DNA of 64,000 nt from Rothia nasimurium (GTDB lineage: Bacteria > Actinomycetota > Actinomycetes > Actinomycetales > Micrococcaceae), in contig NZ_CAKMTD010000001.1 of assembly GCF_928391935.1 (NCBI RefSeq), positions 186,001 through 250,000 on the forward strand. Reading direction: 5' to 3'. Positions 52,123-61,949 of the stretch are shown one piece after another; position 1 is the stretch's first letter; every line of letters begins with the position of its first letter. A program made the translations under genes and the position numbers. Under the pieces are notes generated by a model. That model was not told where the DNA came from. It did not search any database and saw only the letters and a list, made by a program, of their open reading frames with translations.

Positions 52123-52545
52123 GGTCCCAAACTTTCAGTTCTCTGTTCAATGCCTCTGTCTCTGCCGGGGTGGGTCACCCCTGTCTCTGTGAAATCTGGC
52201 ATAAACTTTGTATCTTCATGAGTATATGAAGTTACCCAGGTCACGCCAAATCAGACATGGGGTCAGGGAGGCTTCCGGGAGGGCTTCAGGCGTTACAACT
52301 GCGCCCCCTCCCCTATTGAGACTAGCGCCATTCCCTTGGCTTTTTTCAAACATTCTGGCTTTGACCTGCATAAATAACACAGATTTTACATGGCGTCCCT
52401 AATCTAAGCTCTTTAGAAATCCTAATGAAAAAAGGTGGCCCCACCCCGTCCTTTCCGTTCCCACCTGGTGAATGGGTTCAGGAAGGACGGAAGCGGGGCC
52501 GAGCACTAGGAAGGTTAGAAGGGAGGCTGCGCTCCCCTATCCCGG
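52123..52545. promoter_or_regulatory. Upstream region of the peptide ABC operon
   Basis: 423 bp without a gene. CTTCAT (52214-52219) and ATGAAG (52226-52231) form a spaced palindrome about 92 bp before the operon, a candidate operator. The far part holds the xth terminator (52437-52500). Confidence 0.5.
52426..52500 (-). terminator. Terminator of xth
   Basis: A long imperfect stem (about 52437-52456 with 52481-52500, one internal mismatch block) followed on the minus strand by TTTTTTT. Confidence 0.88.
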
Positions 52546-53373
52546 CTAGAGGTCGATCTCCAGCAGGATCGGGGTGTGGTCCTGACGGGGGCCAGAATCA
52601 ATCATCTCGGAGGCCAGCACCTTGTCAGCAACCCGGTTAGAGACGAGCCAGTAGTCGATTCTCCAGCCGGTGTTATTGATCTTGGAGGTACGCGAGCGCT
52701 GGGCCCACCAGGTGTAGGCCCCGGTGACGTCCCCGTGCTGGTGGCGGAAGGTGTCGGTGAAACCCTGGGCGAGGAGGTGGGTGAATCCCTCGCGTTCTTC
52801 GTCGGTGAAGCCGGGTGAGCGGCGGTTGGAAGTAGGGTTGGCGAGGTCGATTTCGGTGTGGGCGACGTTGAAGTCGCCGGTGGCTAGGACGGGTTTCTGG
52901 GCGTCGAGGGTGGCCAGGTAGTCGGCGTAGAGGCGGTCCCAGATTTGGCGTTCGGGCAGGCGGCGCAGGCCGTCGGAGGCGTTGGGGGTGTAGACCTGGG
53001 TGACGTAGAAGTCCTCGAATTCGAGGGTGATCATGCGGCCTTCGGAGTCCATGGTGCTGGGGGCTTCGAGGCGGGGGTAGGTGATGGTGGGGGTCAGGCC
53101 CTCGCGGTAGAGGAACATGGTTCCGGCGTAGCCCTTGCGGGCCGGTTCGTCGGACGATACCCAGGCTACCTGGTAGCCGGGGAAGTAGCCGGAGAGGGCT
53201 TCAAGGTGCTTGTTGGTGGGGCCCTTGGCGGAGAGTTTGGTTTCTTGTAGGGCGATGACGTCGGCCTCGAGGGTGGAGAGGGTGGCGAAGACGTCGCGGG
53301 AGAGCAGGGCGCGGGCTGATTCGCTGGTGAGGGCTGCGTTGAGGGAATCTACGTTCCATGACACTAGTTTCAT
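52546..53373 (-). CDS. xth: Exodeoxyribonuclease III (AP endonuclease)
   Basis: Removes damaged DNA 3' ends and cuts abasic sites. The EEP-fold motifs are present: SWNVDSLNA near 4-12, the metal Glu in ALQETKL near 41-47, ATGDFNVAH near 161-169 and DHTPILLEIDL at the end (catalytic Asp-His). Length 275 aa. It is monocistronic between glnK and the peptide importer. Confidence 0.94.
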   Translation of the reverse strand: MKLVSWNVDSLNAALTSESARALLSRDVFATLSTLEADVIALQETKLSAKGPTNKHLEALSGYFPGYQVAWVSSDEPARKGYAGTMFLYREGLTPTITYPRLEAPSTMDSEGRMITLEFEDFYVTQVYTPNASDGLRRLPERQIWDRLYADYLATLDAQKPVLATGDFNVAHTEIDLANPTSNRRSPGFTDEEREGFTHLLAQGFTDTFRHQHGDVTGAYTWWAQRSRTSKINNTGWRIDYWLVSNRVADKVLASEMIDSGPRQDHTPILLEIDL

Positions 53374-53434
53374 ACCACCAGTCTACCGGCCGACCCTCCC
53401 CTGCCCCGGTGGCTCGTGTGTGTGCTGGCGGTGG

Positions 53435-53482
53435 GGACGGGCCTGCCCCACCATGACCGTGCATGGTGGGGCAGGCCCGTCC
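53435..53482 (-). terminator. Perfect 21-bp hairpin after glnK
   Basis: A fully paired 21-bp GC-rich stem (53435-53455 with 53462-53482), loop ACCGTG, 27 bp past the glnK stop. The longest perfect hairpin I noticed in the window. Confidence 0.85.
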
Positions 53483-53508
53483 TTGGCTTTGTATTCCAGT
53501 GTGAGGGT

Positions 53509-53847
53509 TTAGATGGCGGAGACTCCGCGTTCGCCGGTGCGGACCCGGACGACCTCCTCGACCCCGGTGACCCAGATCTTGCCGTCCCCGGCGCTGCCGG
53601 TATTGGCGGTGGCAATGATCAGGTCGATGATGTCCCCGGCCCGGTCGGTATCGGCCAGGATTTCAAGGCGGAGCTTGGAGATCATCTGCACCGAGTATTC
53701 CTTACCCCGGTAAATCTCAATGTGCCCCTTCTGGCGGCCGTAGCCCTGGGCCTCTGAGACGGTCATGCCGTCCACCCCGTAGCTTTCAAGGGCCTCACGG
53801 ATCTCTTCGAACTTTTCAGGCTGAATCAGCGCTGTAATCAGCTTCAT
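53509..53847 (-). CDS. glnK: Nitrogen regulatory protein P-II (GlnK type)
   Basis: Small trimeric sensor of ATP/ADP, 2-oxoglutarate and nitrogen state that plugs the ammonium channel. It is 112 aa, with the T-loop at about 37-55 and Tyr 51 (YRGKEY) available for uridylylation or adenylylation. It lies 18 bp after amt on one transcript; the pairing with amt supports the GlnK assignment over GlnB. Confidence 0.95.
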   Translation of the reverse strand: MKLITALIQPEKFEEIREALESYGVDGMTVSEAQGYGRQKGHIEIYRGKEYSVQMISKLRLEILADTDRAGDIIDLIIATANTGSAGDGKIWVTGVEEVVRVRTGERGVSAI

Positions 53848-53865
53848 GGTCGCGTCCTTTCCCGG

Positions 53866-55122
53866 TTATTTCTGTGCGAAGGCACCTGAGGTACCTGATG
53901 ACATGGAGTAGGCGGTTTCAGCGTGCTGGGCCAGGTCAATACCCTGGACCTCCTGCTTTTCGGTGACACGGAAGCCGATGGTGCGGTGGATCGGAATCAC
54001 GATGATGAGGGTGACAACCGCGCAGTAGACCATGGAGATGATGGTTGCGACCGACTGGGTGATCAGCAGGCCCAGGCCGCCGCCGTAGAAGAGGCCAGCG
54101 GTGCCGGTTTCGGGGGTGGCGATGAAGCCCAGGGCCAGGGTACCGATGATACCGGAGACCAGGTGGACGCCGACAACGTCCAGGGAGTCGTCGTAGCCGA
54201 AGCGGTACTTGAGCCCAACAGCCCAGCCGGAGGCGATACCTGAGATGAAGCCCAGGGCCAGGGCGCCGACGGGGCTGACGTTGGCACAGGCCGGGGTGAT
54301 AGCGACCAGGCCAGAGACAAGACCCGAGGCAGCGCCCAAGGATGTGACGTGGCCGTCGCGGACGCGCTCCAGCAGACTCCAGCCCAGCATGGCAGCTGCC
54401 GGGGCGGCCAGGGTATTGACCCAGATCAGACCGGCCTGGGCCCCGTCAGAGGCGGCACCGACGTTGAAACCGAACCAGCCGAACCAGAGAATGGCAGCGC
54501 CCAGCATGACCAGGGGCAGGGAGTGGGGACGCTGGTTGGGGTCAGTACCGAACCCCTTGCGGGCCCCCAGCACCAGGGCCAGAATCAGGCCGGCCACACC
54601 GGCATTGATGTGAATAACCAGGCCACCGGCGAAGTCAATGGCCTCACCGAAAATTGCACCAATGGCTCCCTCTTCCCCGAAGAGGCCCCCGCCCCAGACC
54701 ATAAAGGCAAGGGGGCAGTAAACCAGGGTCAGCCAGAGGGGAACGAAAATGCACCAGGCCCCGAAGCGGGCGCGGTCTGCAATAGACCCAGAAATAATAG
54801 CCAGGGCGATAATGGCGAAGGTGGAGCTAAAGGCCACTGCCAGCATATCGGTGCCCCCGGCAGCCAGGGTAGCTGACAGACCAAAATCGTTGAAGGGCGA
54901 TCCGACGATATCGGGAATCAGGGCGTCCCCACCGCTCATGCTGTAACCCCACAGGATCCAGCAGACCCCCACCAGACCCATTGAGATGATCGACATCATC
55001 ATCATATTCAGTGCAGACTTTGCTCGTGTCATACCGCTGTAGAACAGCGCAAGCCCTGGTGTCATAAAGAGAACAAGTGCCGCGGCAACCACGGTCCAAA
55101 CATCACTAGCGGTCAGTTCCAT
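53866..55122 (-). CDS. amt: Ammonium transporter
   Basis: A channel-like membrane protein with eleven helices, 418 aa, opening after MELTASDVWTVVAAALVLFMTPGLALFYSGM. The periplasmic-facing Phe gate and the pore His pair are expected in AFMVWGGG near 139-146 and in the VHLVSG segment near 321-326. It precedes glnK, with GlnR-like boxes upstream. Confidence 0.95.
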   Translation of the reverse strand: MELTASDVWTVVAAALVLFMTPGLALFYSGMTRAKSALNMMMMSIISMGLVGVCWILWGYSMSGGDALIPDIVGSPFNDFGLSATLAAGGTDMLAVAFSSTFAIIALAIISGSIADRARFGAWCIFVPLWLTLVYCPLAFMVWGGGLFGEEGAIGAIFGEAIDFAGGLVIHINAGVAGLILALVLGARKGFGTDPNQRPHSLPLVMLGAAILWFGWFGFNVGAASDGAQAGLIWVNTLAAPAAAMLGWSLLERVRDGHVTSLGAASGLVSGLVAITPACANVSPVGALALGFISGIASGWAVGLKYRFGYDDSLDVVGVHLVSGIIGTLALGFIATPETGTAGLFYGGGLGLLITQSVATIISMVYCAVVTLIIVIPIHRTIGFRVTEKQEVQGIDLAQHAETAYSMSSGTSGAFAQK

Positions 55123-55231
55123 AACCCGGTACCCCTTTCGTAAACCCTGTTGTTTGAGTCTTATGTGTCCAAGGGAAACGCTCCTGCGCCCCTTTTCATG
55201 TGTTGTGACACCCTCATTGTTCTCCCCTCCT

Positions 55232-55321
55232 GTTTCAGGGGCTTGTGGCTCGGGTTACTGCCCGGTTACAGGCTCCCCTCCCCTGTTGCAGGCAGGAAAA
55301 CCCCGGTTACGGCCATGTTTC
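55232..55321. promoter_or_regulatory. GlnR-like nitrogen control boxes upstream of amt
   Basis: On the minus strand, GAAAC-N6-GTAAC (55321 to 55306), GTAAC-N6-GTAAC (55269 to 55254) and GAAAC (55236 to 55232). The half-sites within each group are spaced by 11 or 22 bp. The Streptomyces/mycobacterial GlnR site consists of alternating GTnAC and GaAAC half-sites with 6-bp spacers. The rest of the 55123-55403 stretch shows no gene. Confidence 0.6.
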
Positions 55322-55403
55322 GAATGTAAATTTAAACCGACCCCTGGGCGTCCTACCCCTTGAATCTTCAGGGGAAATTCCAGGCAGAGGGCTGGTTAAA
55401 AGA

Positions 55404-55431
55404 CAGTGACCGCCCCGAAAGGCGGTCACTG
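55404..55431 (-). terminator. Terminator of ftsY
   Basis: A perfect 11-bp stem (55404-55414 with 55421-55431), CCGAAA loop, then TCTTTT on the minus strand. Confidence 0.9.
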
Positions 55432-55504
55432 AGTCTGTAGGGCAGCTAGTTCTTCTCACTGCTGATGTATCAGGGAGGGAAGCTAGGTGCTCAGCCGGGT
55501 TGGA

Positions 55505-56608
55505 TTAGTCCAGCAGGGCGTCCACAAAGGCGGCAGGCTCAAAGGGCGCCAGATCGTCCGGGCCCTCACCCAGGCCAATCAGCTTGACGGGAACACCCAG
55601 TTCCTCCTGGATGGCAACCACAATGCCACCCTTAGCTGAGCCGTCCAGCTTAGTCAGCACAATGCCGGTAATCTGCACAACCTCAGAAAAGACCTTGGCC
55701 TGAATCATGCCGTTCTGGCCGGTGGTTGCGTCAATGACCAGGAGCACCTCGGTGACCGGGGCTTCCTTCTCGACCACGCGCTTAATCTTGCCCAGCTGAT
55801 CCATGAGGCCCGCCTTGTTCTGCAGGCGGCCAGCGGTATCAATCATGACGGTATCAACCCCGCGGGCCTTACCCTCACGGATAGCCTCAAAGGCCACGGA
55901 CGCAGGGTCGGCCCCGTCCTTCTCTGAACGGACGGTATCAACCCCGACGCGATCGCCCCAGGTCTGGAGCTGGTCAGCGGCAGCCGCACGGAAGGTATCA
56001 GCAGCACCGAGCAGAAGGTTCTTCTCTTCAGCCACCATGACGCGGGCCAGCTTGCCCACGGTCGTGGTCTTACCGACGCCATTGACGCCAACAACCAAAA
56101 CGACGCCGGGGTTCTCCCCCTCGCCGTCCAGGGCCAGGGAACGGTCTGTGTCTTCCCCAACAATCTTCAGAAGTTCCTCACGCAACATCTGCTTAACCGC
56201 AGCCGGGTTCTCGGTTCCTTCAACCCTCACCCGCTGCTGCAGGGCCTCCACCAGGCGAGTGGTGGGCTCTGACCCCAAATCTGCCAGGAGCAGGGTTTCT
56301 TCAACCTCGTCCCAGACGTCCTGGTCAATCTTGTCGCGAGTCAGTAGAGCAAGAAGGCCCTTACCCAGGACGTTGTTGGAGCGGGCCAGACGGGCACGCA
56401 GGCGTACCAGGCGCCCCTGGGCCGAAGCTGGCTTCTCAATACTGGTAACCGGCTCCCCCGGCGACTCTTGGGGCTGGTCATCAGAGTCACGGGTTGCCTC
56501 GTAGCCACCCTTGGGGGCCTTGGGTCCCCGCAGGAGCACCACCAGCACACCGGCTAAAATCAGCACACCGAGCAGGATATACACAATAAAAGTCAGAGAA
56601 TCATTCAC
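55505..56608 (-). CDS. ftsY: Signal recognition particle receptor FtsY
   Basis: Membrane receptor GTPase for SRP. From GTG at 56608 (367 aa) the protein starts VNDSLTFIVYILLGVLILAGVLVVLL, a real N-terminal membrane helix as in other actinobacterial FtsY. The frame is open to 56713, but this would bury the helix. N and G domains follow (about 75-367), with GVNGVGKTTTVGKL near 167-180 and DTAGRLQNKAGL near 255. The AGAGGGG just before the GTG is closer than usual, so the exact start is not certain. Confidence 0.92.
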   Translation of the reverse strand: MNDSLTFIVYILLGVLILAGVLVVLLRGPKAPKGGYEATRDSDDQPQESPGEPVTSIEKPASAQGRLVRLRARLARSNNVLGKGLLALLTRDKIDQDVWDEVEETLLLADLGSEPTTRLVEALQQRVRVEGTENPAAVKQMLREELLKIVGEDTDRSLALDGEGENPGVVLVVGVNGVGKTTTVGKLARVMVAEEKNLLLGAADTFRAAAADQLQTWGDRVGVDTVRSEKDGADPASVAFEAIREGKARGVDTVMIDTAGRLQNKAGLMDQLGKIKRVVEKEAPVTEVLLVIDATTGQNGMIQAKVFSEVVQITGIVLTKLDGSAKGGIVVAIQEELGVPVKLIGLGEGPDDLAPFEPAAFVDALLD

Positions 56609-56814
56609 CCCTCTAGCTTGCCATATTCTCCCCAGACCTGACAGCCCCGAAGACTCCTGGGAGACTGCCGACGCTGGCCGTCCTGCCCCCCCCTCATCCC
56701 GCCACATCTCCATATATGCAGTTCTGCACCCAGCCTCTCACCGACCCCAGCTTCTGTGAGCTAAGATACGGTACAGAAGAAAAACCCGACGAAAGCCCAC
56801 CACCTACCCGCCCC

Positions 56815-58194
56815 ATGAGCAAACATATCCCCACCCCCTCCATGGACACCGGAGCGATCCCCATCATCCCCGAATCCGTCCGCCAGGAACACCGCAGGCA
56901 AGAAACCAGCGCCCCCTCCCCCCACTCCCCAACCCAGGCCCCGGTCAAGGTACCCACCCAAATCAAGGTACTCATCGCCGCCTCCTTCCTCATCGCCCTG
57001 GGCTACGGCCTCGTCGCCCCCGTCCTACCCGGCTTCGCCCGCAGCTTCGACGTCGGAGCCATGGCCGCCACCTTCGTCGTCTCAGCCTTCGCCCTCTCCC
57101 GCCTTGCCTTCGCCCCAGCCTCCGGCAAACTCATCACCCGCTTCGGCGAACGCAAAATCTACGCAGCCGGCCTGATCATCGTCGGCCTCGGCTCCATTGG
57201 CGCTGGCCTCTCCATCAACTACCCCATGCTCATCGCCTCCCGAATCGTCGGAGGCACCGGCTCAGTCATGTTCACCGTCGCCGCCATGGGAATCCTTGTC
57301 CGCAACTCCCCACCCACCATCCGCGGAAAAGTCTCAGGCTACTACGCCACCTCCTTCCTCCTGGGCAACATCCTGGGCCCAGTCCTCGGGGCCGCCGCCT
57401 CCTCCCTCGGCATGAGGGCACCCTTCTTCGCCTACGCCACCCTGCTCCTTCTCGCAGCAATCGTCATCTTCACCCAACTCAAAGACGAACCCCAGGAGGT
57501 CAACCTCAACACCCAGGGAATCGCCGTCCCCAAGCCCGAACTCACCCTCAAAGAGGCCCTCTCCTTCACCAACTTCCGATCAGCCCTCTTCACCAACCTG
57601 GCCGTCGGCTGGTCTATTTTCGGCCTGCAATCTGGCGTTGTCCCCCTTGCCGCCGTCGCCCTCCTGGCAGCCAGCCATGCCGGGGAACCCGGCTACGATC
57701 CCGCTGTAGCTGGCGCCAAGCTCGCTGGATTCACCCTAGCCACCTACGCCGTGGGCAACGCCCTCATGCAAATCTACTCCGGCAAAATGGGCGACCGCAT
57801 AGGCCGCCGCCCCATGGTCTTCTCCGGCCTCCTCCTGGCCGGAATCGTCACCATCCTCTTCGGCACCATCACCAACGCCGGAGTCTTCGTGGCAGCCGCC
57901 GTCCTCCTGGGCATCTCATCGGCCCTGCTCGGCCCCTCCCTGCAGGCAGCCGTCTCTGACGTTGTCGGCAACAAACGCTCCGGCGGCCAGCCCCTGGCCT
58001 ACTACCAAATGGTCTCCGATATTGGCCTCATCGTTGGCCCCCTCGTGGCTGGCCTCATCGTCGATGCCGCCGGTTTCTTCCCCGCCTTTGCCGTTGCCGG
58101 TGCCCTCCTGCTGATTGCCGCCCTCGGCTGGATTCCCGGCATACAACCCAAGTTCCCTGCCGACGTCGCCGACGAAGGCTATACCGGCAGGTAA
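56815..58194 (+). CDS. MFS transporter
   Basis: A 459-aa major facilitator protein from the ATG at 56815, which lacks a clear ribosome site; an ATG at 56716 and one 25 bp later are alternatives. A hydrophilic N-terminal tail of about 50 residues precedes 12 helices; loop 2-3 has GKLITRFGERKIY, and the later half has GKMGDRIGRRPMV, the typical family motif A. Likely a drug or metabolite exporter. It is the only plus-strand gene between the fab cluster and oleA, inserted between ftsY and smc. Confidence 0.88.
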   Translation: MSKHIPTPSMDTGAIPIIPESVRQEHRRQETSAPSPHSPTQAPVKVPTQIKVLIAASFLIALGYGLVAPVLPGFARSFDVGAMAATFVVSAFALSRLAFAPASGKLITRFGERKIYAAGLIIVGLGSIGAGLSINYPMLIASRIVGGTGSVMFTVAAMGILVRNSPPTIRGKVSGYYATSFLLGNILGPVLGAAASSLGMRAPFFAYATLLLLAAIVIFTQLKDEPQEVNLNTQGIAVPKPELTLKEALSFTNFRSALFTNLAVGWSIFGLQSGVVPLAAVALLAASHAGEPGYDPAVAGAKLAGFTLATYAVGNALMQIYSGKMGDRIGRRPMVFSGLLLAGIVTILFGTITNAGVFVAAAVLLGISSALLGPSLQAAVSDVVGNKRSGGQPLAYYQMVSDIGLIVGPLVAGLIVDAAGFFPAFAVAGALLLIAALGWIPGIQPKFPADVADEGYTGR

Positions 58195-58212
58195 AGCTAA
58201 CCCACAACAACA

Positions 58213-58245
58213 GGGCCCCGACCATACCCGGTCGGGGCCCTTCTA
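58213..58245. terminator. Terminator between the MFS gene and smc
   Basis: A perfect 11-bp stem GGGCCCCGACC/GGTCGGGGCCC (58213-58223 with 58230-58240), then TTCTATT. Confidence 0.9.
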
Positions 58246-58274
58246 TTCCCTATAGCTTGCCAGATTTCGAGGCG

Positions 58275-61200
58275 CTAAGACTGCCCCATGCGGTGCGACA
58301 GGACGGTCGACACCCCATCCCGCATAGAAATACCGTAGAGGGTATCAGCCTCAGCCATGGTGCGCTGGTGGTGGGTAATCATCAGCAGCTGGGACTTCTG
58401 CCGCAACTGCCCCAAAACCTCCAAGAGACGGCCCAGGTTGCGGTCATCCAAGGCAGCCTCCACCTCGTCCAGGACGTAGAAGGGGGCAGGCCGGGCCATA
58501 AACACGGCCAACAGCAGGGCCAGGGACGCCAGGGTGCGCTCGCCGCCAGAGAGCAGGGACAGGCGGGTTACTTTCTTCCCGGCCGGTTTGACCTGGATAT
58601 CGATGCCGCTGGCGTCCCGGTCGTTGGGGTCAGACAGGACGAGCTGCCCCTGCCCGCCCGGGAAGAGGGTGGCAAAAATACTGGTGAAGTGTTCCTGCAC
58701 GTCAGCAAAGGCCGAGTCAAAGGACGTTTCAATGTGGCTACTGACCTCTTTCATCACAGCTTGCACGTCGGAGCGGCTTGCCTTGATGTCCTGGATCTGC
58801 TGGGTGAGGTAGGCGTGGCGTTCTTCCAGGGCCTTGTATTCTTCCAGGGCCAGGGGGTTGGTGACGCCCAGGCGGGCCAGTTCGGCCTCGTCCTGCCGGA
58901 GTTTGGCTTCGAGATGCGGGCGGTCTTCTTCCGTGACCTGGCGGGACGCCATGAGGTCAGCTAGCTCTACGTGGAATTCCTCGACAGCCCGTGCCTCCAG
59001 GGCCTCCCAGCGGGATTCGACGCGGGCCCGGCGGGTGGCCGAGTCAGCGTAGAGGGTGAGCGATGCTGCCAGGCTGGTTTGGGCGTTCTGAAGGTCCTGC
59101 CGGGTGTCAGCAAGGTCCTGTTCCAAGGTTTCACGCTGGGCCTGGGCCTTCTGGAGGGAGGTACGGGCAGCTACCAGCAGGGGCTCCACCGCCTGCTGGT
59201 AGGCCTCTGTTTTGAGCAGCAGGGCGCGGGCCTTTTCTGCCCTATGGCGGGCTTCTTCTCGCGCTTCAGCCAGGCTGCGGTCCGCCTCCTTCAGAGCCTC
59301 AAGGGCGGCTGCCGCCTGGGTGAGGCGGGCCCGGCCCTCCTGGGCCTTTTCCTGGGCAAAGGTATAGGTGGCCTCGGCGACGGTTGAGGCGGCGGTAGCC
59401 TCCTGGAGCTGCTGGGCGGTTGAGTGGACGGCTTTACCCAGGGCGGCCAGATCATACTGGGGGGCTTCAGCCCGCAGTTTCTCTAGGGCGTCTACGGCTT
59501 GCTCTAGGTTTTCCCGGGCCTGGGTTAGGGCTTGCTGGGCCCGGCGGGTAGCCTCCGCCAGTCGCTGTTCTTCGGCGGTGGAGCCGTCCTCCCTGCCGGT
59601 GAGGCTAGCCAACTCGGCTTTTTCTGTTGCCCAGGACGCGGCGAGTGTTCCGATAGCGCGGGCTAATTCCTGTTCCCGCGACCGGGCCTGCTCCCGGGCG
59701 GCCTGAGCCTCTTCAAAGTCAGTGCCAGCCTGCTGGGAAGCTGCCCGGGCCAGGTCAAGATCGGTGCGGGCCTGGGCTAGTTGGCTGTGCAGGGAGGCAG
59801 CGTCAGCTGCCCCGGCTAGGTGGAGCTGGGAGACTGCGGTCAGGACGGCCCCCTGGCGGGTCACGGCCTGGGCCCGGGGCCAGGTGTCCAGGAGCCGCTG
59901 GGCGCTAGATAAATCCTCACAGAAGAGGGTCTGGGGGAAGAGGTAGGTGAGGGAATCCATGACCCCTTGGGGGGCCTGGACGACCTGGGGCAGGGCCAGA
60001 TAACCTTCAAGGTCAGCTATATCCTGAGGTAGTTTTTCCAGATCATTGAGGTGATTAGCCCGATGGGCAGGGAGAAGGGTTGAGACTTCCTCCAAAGAGG
60101 CACCCGGCTTTTCCACCACCAGGGCCCTGAGGGCAGGGCCAAGGAGGGCCCCGACGGCCCTCTCCCATCCAGTTTCAATTTCAAGTAGAGCTATAAGCTC
60201 CTGGGCCCCCTGCTCCAGTGCTAATTCCCTGGCGCTGACATCGTCCCCTAGGGCCTGGCCGTCGTGTGCCCAGGCTGATTCTAGGGCCTCAACCCGAGCC
60301 TGAAGTGACTCAACCTTAACTTCAGCTTGATGAAGGTTGGCCCGGGTCTGCTCAACCAGTGATCCAGCCTGCTGGCGAACCTCCCGAGCAGACTTCTCCT
60401 GTTCTCTCAGCTCTGCGAGTTCAGCCTCGCTCCGCCCTAGGTTCTCTTGACGCCGGGCCAGTTCCCCGGCCCGCTGGCTCCGGGCGAGGGTGTGTTCTTC
60501 CTGCTCCTGGGCCCGACGGGCGGCCTCCTCTTGGGCCCGTTCAAAGACGGCCCGGGCAGATGCCAGGGTCTGGGTAGCTGCTGCCAGCTCCTCCCGGTGG
60601 GCCTGGCTTTTAGCCTCAGCCTCAGCCAGGGCCTCCTGGGCCAGAGTATGACGGGCCTGGGCGTCCTGGAGTTCCTGGGCTGCCCGCGTCCGGGTAGCTT
60701 CTGCCCCTACTTCTTGCTCTTCTGCTGCACGCAGGGTTTCCTGCTCGACCTCAAGAGCCTCCTTGGCCCGACGGTAGCGGTCTTCTGCCCCTGAGTCGTC
60801 CGGGCCGGTGGTAGCCTGACTCGCCCTTTCCTGGGCGACCAGCCCCAGGGCCTGAACTCGCTGAATCAGGGCCTGGAGGCCTTCGGCATCCTGGGTGACT
60901 GCAGCCAGATTCTGACGCACCTGGGCTTCCTGGTCGGTGAGGTCCTTGAGCCGGTCCTGGGCCTTCTTCCCACGCTCCTCAGCCCGGACCCTAGCCTCGG
61001 CAGCCCCCTGGCCAGCAGTCTCTTCATCAGCCCGTTCTGCGGCTACCGCCTGGGCGTCCAGCGCCAGCAGGTCTGCGCTGAGGGTGCGGACGCGGGCGGC
61101 CACCTCGGTAGCCACCCGGGCGGCTTCTGCCTGCTCCCGGCGTCCTTCCAGCTGGTCAGCCAGTTCTGAGGCCAGATCTTCAAGCCGATCAAGGTGGGAG

Positions 61201-61754
61201 GTCAGGTCTTCCAGTTTGCCTGCAGTCTTGCTTTGGCGCTTGCGGTGCTTGAGCAAGCCGGCTGCCTGTTCGATGAGCTCCCGGCGGTCAGCAGCCGTGC
61301 CGTGCAGAATCCGGTCCACCTGCCCCTGCCCTACCAGGGTGTAGAGCTCCCGCCCCACCCCGGTATCAGCCAGGAGCTCCTGAATATCAGCCAGACGGGC
61401 AGGCTCCCCATTGATGTCATACTCAGAACCGCCCGCAGAAAACATGGTGCGGGTCAGCTTAATCTCAGCGTGAGGCAGGGGCAGGGAACCGTCCGAATTA
61501 TCAATGACCAGCTCAACCTTGGCCCGCCCAAGCGCCCCCCGGGACCCACCTCCAGAAAAAATCACATCCTTCATGGCGGCCCCGCGCAGGGCCTTTGCCC
61601 CCTGGGCACCCATCACCCAGGCTAGGGCGTCCACCACGTTGGACTTACCCGACCCGTTCGGCCCCACCAGCACATTCAAGCCGGGTTCAAACTCAAAAAC
61701 GGTTGCCGAAGCAAAGGACTTAAAGCCCCTCACAGTCAGGGATTTCAGATACAT
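58275..61754 (-). CDS. smc: Chromosome segregation protein SMC
   Basis: A 1,159-aa ATPase that folds the chromosome, with ScpA and ScpB elsewhere. Walker A GPNGSGKSN at 31-39; coiled coils about 170-500 and 670-1000 (very rich in Ala, Glu, Gln); hinge near 520-650; then signature LSGGERTLASLALLLAVF and Walker B PFYVLDEVEAALDD near the C terminus. The opening MYLKSLTVRGFKSFA is canonical. Slightly shorter than the B. subtilis protein (1,186 aa). Confidence 0.96.
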   Translation of the reverse strand: MYLKSLTVRGFKSFASATVFEFEPGLNVLVGPNGSGKSNVVDALAWVMGAQGAKALRGAAMKDVIFSGGGSRGALGRAKVELVIDNSDGSLPLPHAEIKLTRTMFSAGGSEYDINGEPARLADIQELLADTGVGRELYTLVGQGQVDRILHGTAADRRELIEQAAGLLKHRKRQSKTAGKLEDLTSHLDRLEDLASELADQLEGRREQAEAARVATEVAARVRTLSADLLALDAQAVAAERADEETAGQGAAEARVRAEERGKKAQDRLKDLTDQEAQVRQNLAAVTQDAEGLQALIQRVQALGLVAQERASQATTGPDDSGAEDRYRRAKEALEVEQETLRAAEEQEVGAEATRTRAAQELQDAQARHTLAQEALAEAEAKSQAHREELAAATQTLASARAVFERAQEEAARRAQEQEEHTLARSQRAGELARRQENLGRSEAELAELREQEKSAREVRQQAGSLVEQTRANLHQAEVKVESLQARVEALESAWAHDGQALGDDVSARELALEQGAQELIALLEIETGWERAVGALLGPALRALVVEKPGASLEEVSTLLPAHRANHLNDLEKLPQDIADLEGYLALPQVVQAPQGVMDSLTYLFPQTLFCEDLSSAQRLLDTWPRAQAVTRQGAVLTAVSQLHLAGAADAASLHSQLAQARTDLDLARAASQQAGTDFEEAQAAREQARSREQELARAIGTLAASWATEKAELASLTGREDGSTAEEQRLAEATRRAQQALTQARENLEQAVDALEKLRAEAPQYDLAALGKAVHSTAQQLQEATAASTVAEATYTFAQEKAQEGRARLTQAAAALEALKEADRSLAEAREEARHRAEKARALLLKTEAYQQAVEPLLVAARTSLQKAQAQRETLEQDLADTRQDLQNAQTSLAASLTLYADSATRRARVESRWEALEARAVEEFHVELADLMASRQVTEEDRPHLEAKLRQDEAELARLGVTNPLALEEYKALEERHAYLTQQIQDIKASRSDVQAVMKEVSSHIETSFDSAFADVQEHFTSIFATLFPGGQGQLVLSDPNDRDASGIDIQVKPAGKKVTRLSLLSGGERTLASLALLLAVFMARPAPFYVLDEVEAALDDRNLGRLLEVLGQLRQKSQLLMITHHQRTMAEADTLYGISMRDGVSTVLSHRMGQS

Positions 61755-61949
61755 AGTGGGTCACCCGTTCAGCACATAGCAGAGGAAAAATGCCAGCCCC
61801 CATGTTACAGCAGGGTAGTCGGAGCCAGAGATGTGAGAATTCCCCACCCCACGACGTGACCTGCCCCCTAGACAGCGGGCTTATGATAGATGGGTGTGCC
61901 GAGTAGGCCAGCACACGGTTCCCACCCAGCACTAGGCTAGAAGAGTAGA

